A program made the translations under genes and the position numbers. Below, piece after piece: positions 62,142 to 64,000 of a stretch of 64,000 nucleotides of DNA. The stretch is taken from NCBI RefSeq assembly GCF_019803445.1, contig NZ_CP081844.1:186001-250000 (forward strand). The letters run 5' to 3'. How positions within the stretch are numbered: the first letter of the stretch is position 1; every line of letters starts with the position of its first letter. The stretch comes from Caenibius sp. WL (lineage in GTDB: Bacteria; Pseudomonadota; Alphaproteobacteria; Sphingomonadales; Sphingomonadaceae). The notes beneath the pieces are model-generated. The model was not told the DNA's origin. It saw only the letters and a program-made list of their open reading frames with translations, and ran no database searches.

Positions 62142-62414
62142 GGCACACCGCCCTTCCGCCACTGCTTCATAACGCAAACGGCTGAAAGAGGGAAAATTTC
62201 CTGCCGCGCGGCTTCGGACCGGGGTGGCGAACACAGGATACCCGCACGCGCCACCGTTGCCGCCGCGCAACAGATTCCCGCCCTCCGGCGATAGCGCGCA
62301 CGGCCATCGTTCGTTAAGGCGCTATCGTTGCTACAACAGCGGCATGATATTCTGCCCGAACCGCACGGCCGCGCCCCGGCCCGCCACCCGCCGCGCCTGA
62401 CTAAGGAACCTGCT

Positions 62415-63083
62415 GTGTCCCGTCTCCTGCTCGCGGAAGATGATCCGGTGCTCGGCCAGGCGATCAAGCGCGCGCTGGGGCTGGAAGGCCACACCATCGA
62501 TCTGGTGACGCGGGGCGACGACGTGCTGGCGGCGGTGAGCGTGCAGGATTATTCGGTCATCCTGCTCGATCTCGGCCTGCCGCAGATGGCCGGGCTCGAC
62601 GCCTTGCGCCAGCTCCGCGCCGAAGGGCATTCCACGCCGGTCATCATCATCACCGCGCTCGACCGGACGAAGCATCGCGTGGCCGGGCTCGATGCCGGGG
62701 CGGACGACTATGTGGTGAAACCTCTCGATATCGAGGAACTGGCCGCGCGCATCCGGGCGCAGGTGCGGCGCAAGGACAAGCTCGCCAGCAATCTCATCAC
62801 GGTGGGCGAAGTGACGCTCGACCTGTCGGGCAATGTGGTCAGCAAGCAGGACATGCCGGTGAGCCTGACACCGAAGGAACTCAAAGTCGTCACGCTGCTG
62901 ATGCGCCGGTCCGGGCGGTTCGTCAGCAAATCCGATCTGGAAACCGCGCTCTACGATCAGGAACAATGGGTGGAAAGCAACACGGTCGAAGTGGCGATTT
63001 CGGCGCTGCGGCGCAAGCTGGGCCGCGATTTCATCGTCACCGCCCGCGGGCTCGGCTACATGGTCGGGGCGCGCACCGCGTGA
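62415..63083 (+). CDS. OmpR/PhoB-family response regulator
   Basis: A 222-residue two-component response regulator. The receiver domain has acidic residues Asp9/Asp10 (LAEDDP), phospho-acceptor Asp52 in ILLDLGLP, Thr in IIITALD and Lys in YVVKPLD. The winged-helix DNA-binding domain occupies about 128-220, with LTPKELKVVTLLMR and VEVAISALRRKLG. A GTG start at 62415 with AAGGA seven nucleotides upstream fits the family N-terminus; the open frame further upstream is in the intergenic region. Its stop overlaps the GTG of the kinase (GTGA). The QseB/PmrA/TctD-like subgroup is likely. Its signal is unknown. Confidence 0.9.
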   Translation: MSRLLLAEDDPVLGQAIKRALGLEGHTIDLVTRGDDVLAAVSVQDYSVILLDLGLPQMAGLDALRQLRAEGHSTPVIIITALDRTKHRVAGLDAGADDYVVKPLDIEELAARIRAQVRRKDKLASNLITVGEVTLDLSGNVVSKQDMPVSLTPKELKVVTLLMRRSGRFVSKSDLETALYDQEQWVESNTVEVAISALRRKLGRDFIVTARGLGYMVGARTA

Positions 63084-64000
63084 AACGGCGCTCTCTCGCC
63101 GCCGCGCTCTATCGCCGGATTCTCCTCCTGCTGGCGATTGCCGGGCTCGCCATGGCCGGAATCCTCTATGTCGTGGCGGTGCGCGAAGTGCGCCTGGCGG
63201 CCGATCACCAGCTTATCAACGCATCCCGCATGCTGTTCGTCCTGATGCGCGAGGAACTGGACGAGGAACGCCGCGAACCGGACAGCAGCACACCGCCCGA
63301 CACCACGCCCCCGCTGCTCAGCGCGGAAGACCGGGAAGCGTTCCGCACCAATCCCGATTGGGGCATGTTCGTGGTGTTCCGCCGGGGCGTTCCGATCGCG
63401 CAATCGCAGGACCATGGCGAAACGCGGCTCATCCCGATGCGCGCGGGTTTCCAGAATTTCGAGGCGGGCGGCACATCCTGGCGCAGCTATGGGCTGCCGG
63501 TGCCCGAATACGATGTGCTGGTCGTCGTGGCCGAACGCAGCGCCGCGCACGATCTCGCGTTCATGCCCATCGCGCGCAGGCTGGCGCTGCCGCTGGTGGT
63601 GCTGGTGATCGGCAGCGCCGGGCTGCTGTGGCTGGCGCTGCGCCGCAGCCTGTCGGAAATCCGCCGCCTGGGGGCCGATCTGCGGGCGCGGGGCTTTGCC
63701 GATCTCGCGCCGCTCAAGCGCGAGGAATGGCCGGACGACCTCGCCCCGGTGGTGCTGTCGCTGAACCGGCTGTTCGCGCGCCTCGACCATGCGTTCGAAC
63801 TCGAACAGGCGTTTACCGACGATGTCGCGCACCAGCTCCGCACGCCGCTGGCCGCCATTCGCGTGCAGGCGCAGCTTCTGCGCAAGATGGCGGCGCCGGA
63901 CCTGCGCCCCGAAGCCGAACAGCTCATGGCGGCGGTGGATCGGGCGAACGATCTGGTCAGCGGCATGCTGACGCTGGCCCGGCTGGATGCCACCGCGATC
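63080..64000 (+). CDS. Sensor histidine kinase, truncated by window edge
   Basis: About 307 residues of a membrane sensor kinase, C-terminus missing. The GTG start overlaps the regulator stop. Two membrane segments (about residues 11-30 and 172-192) enclose a periplasmic loop of about 140 residues rich in charged residues. A HAMP-like region follows, and the dimerisation/phosphoacceptor helix reads FTDDVAHQLRTPLAAIRVQAQLL in parts, with His near 251. The ATP-binding domain lies beyond the window. The layout matches QseC/TctE-like kinases, which pair with this type of regulator. The sensed signal cannot be inferred. Confidence 0.88.
   Translation, partial: MKRRSLAAALYRRILLLLAIAGLAMAGILYVVAVREVRLAADHQLINASRMLFVLMREELDEERREPDSSTPPDTTPPLLSAEDREAFRTNPDWGMFVVFRRGVPIAQSQDHGETRLIPMRAGFQNFEAGGTSWRSYGLPVPEYDVLVVVAERSAAHDLAFMPIARRLALPLVVLVIGSAGLLWLALRRSLSEIRRLGADLRARGFADLAPLKREEWPDDLAPVVLSLNRLFARLDHAFELEQAFTDDVAHQLRTPLAAIRVQAQLLRKMAAPDLRPEAEQLMAAVDRANDLVSGMLTLARLDATAI

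Noticed and set aside
1-64000. CRISPR arrays, tRNA or rRNA genes, insertion sequences, phage genes or integrases
   Set aside because: None recognised on reading both strands. A tRNA scan or an IS search could still find something short.

Overview
The window is GC-rich, densely coded DNA with the gene content of an alphaproteobacterial sphingomonad (Novosphingobium/Sphingobium type). Five TonB-dependent receptors (TBDRs) sit among Rieske oxygenases, flavin monooxygenases, short-chain dehydrogenases (SDRs), MFS permeases and small regulators, which is typical of a sphingomonad accessory catabolic region. The placement rests on protein style, not a database search. I see no rRNA, tRNA, CRISPR array, transposase or phage gene.

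Layout. 1-5367: acyl-CoA dehydrogenase (cut by the left edge), class II aldolase, D-2-hydroxyacid dehydrogenase, a divergent MFS permease and an SDR. 5368-13979: a sulfate-ester scavenging operon, with a long structured leader, TBDR, AtsK-like dioxygenase, exported arylsulfatase, then lipoprotein binding protein, permease and ATPase of an Ssu/Ats-type ABC importer. 13994-19334: epoxide hydrolase divergent from a Baeyer-Villiger monooxygenase/TBDR pair. 19381-21961: glycerate-kinase-like P-loop kinase, pirin, small membrane protein. 22212-28194: LuxR-type regulator, a Rieske oxygenase/flavin monooxygenase pair, and a divergent TBDR. 28247-38575: a long minus-strand catabolic block (TBDR, MFS, amidohydrolase, LysR, KshA-like Rieske oxygenase, acetoacetate-decarboxylase-fold protein, SDR, MFS).

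38921-41080 is a bifunctional penicillin-binding protein. 41088-44393 holds an SDR, a pentapeptide-repeat protein, a quinone-oxidoreductase-type dehydrogenase and a TetR regulator. 44490-48154 is a TBDR plus secreted metallophosphoesterase behind a PHO-box-like site. 48367-53836 carries four SDRs, a pirin and a small acetyltransferase. 53864-58563 has a luciferase-like oxidoreductase, a ManC/phosphohexomutase pair and a DUF1345 protein. 58614-62141 encodes E2, E1beta and E1alpha of a branched-chain 2-oxoacid dehydrogenase. A response regulator and a truncated histidine kinase end the window.

How the genes work together. The recurring theme is a substrate-specific TBDR next to enzymes that attack its cargo (sulfate esters, a ketone/epoxide substrate, aromatic or alicyclic substrates, phosphate esters), with an inner-membrane transporter in several cases. 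The best leads for new biology are the structured leader with a Met-rich mini-ORF before the sulfur operon (5639-5895), a two-copy repeat of about 300 bp with three conserved blocks (20224-20520 and 50271-50590), a 22-bp perfect palindrome between divergent oxygenase and receptor promoters (25782-25803), and a PHO-box-like site before the receptor/phosphoesterase pair (44417-44434).
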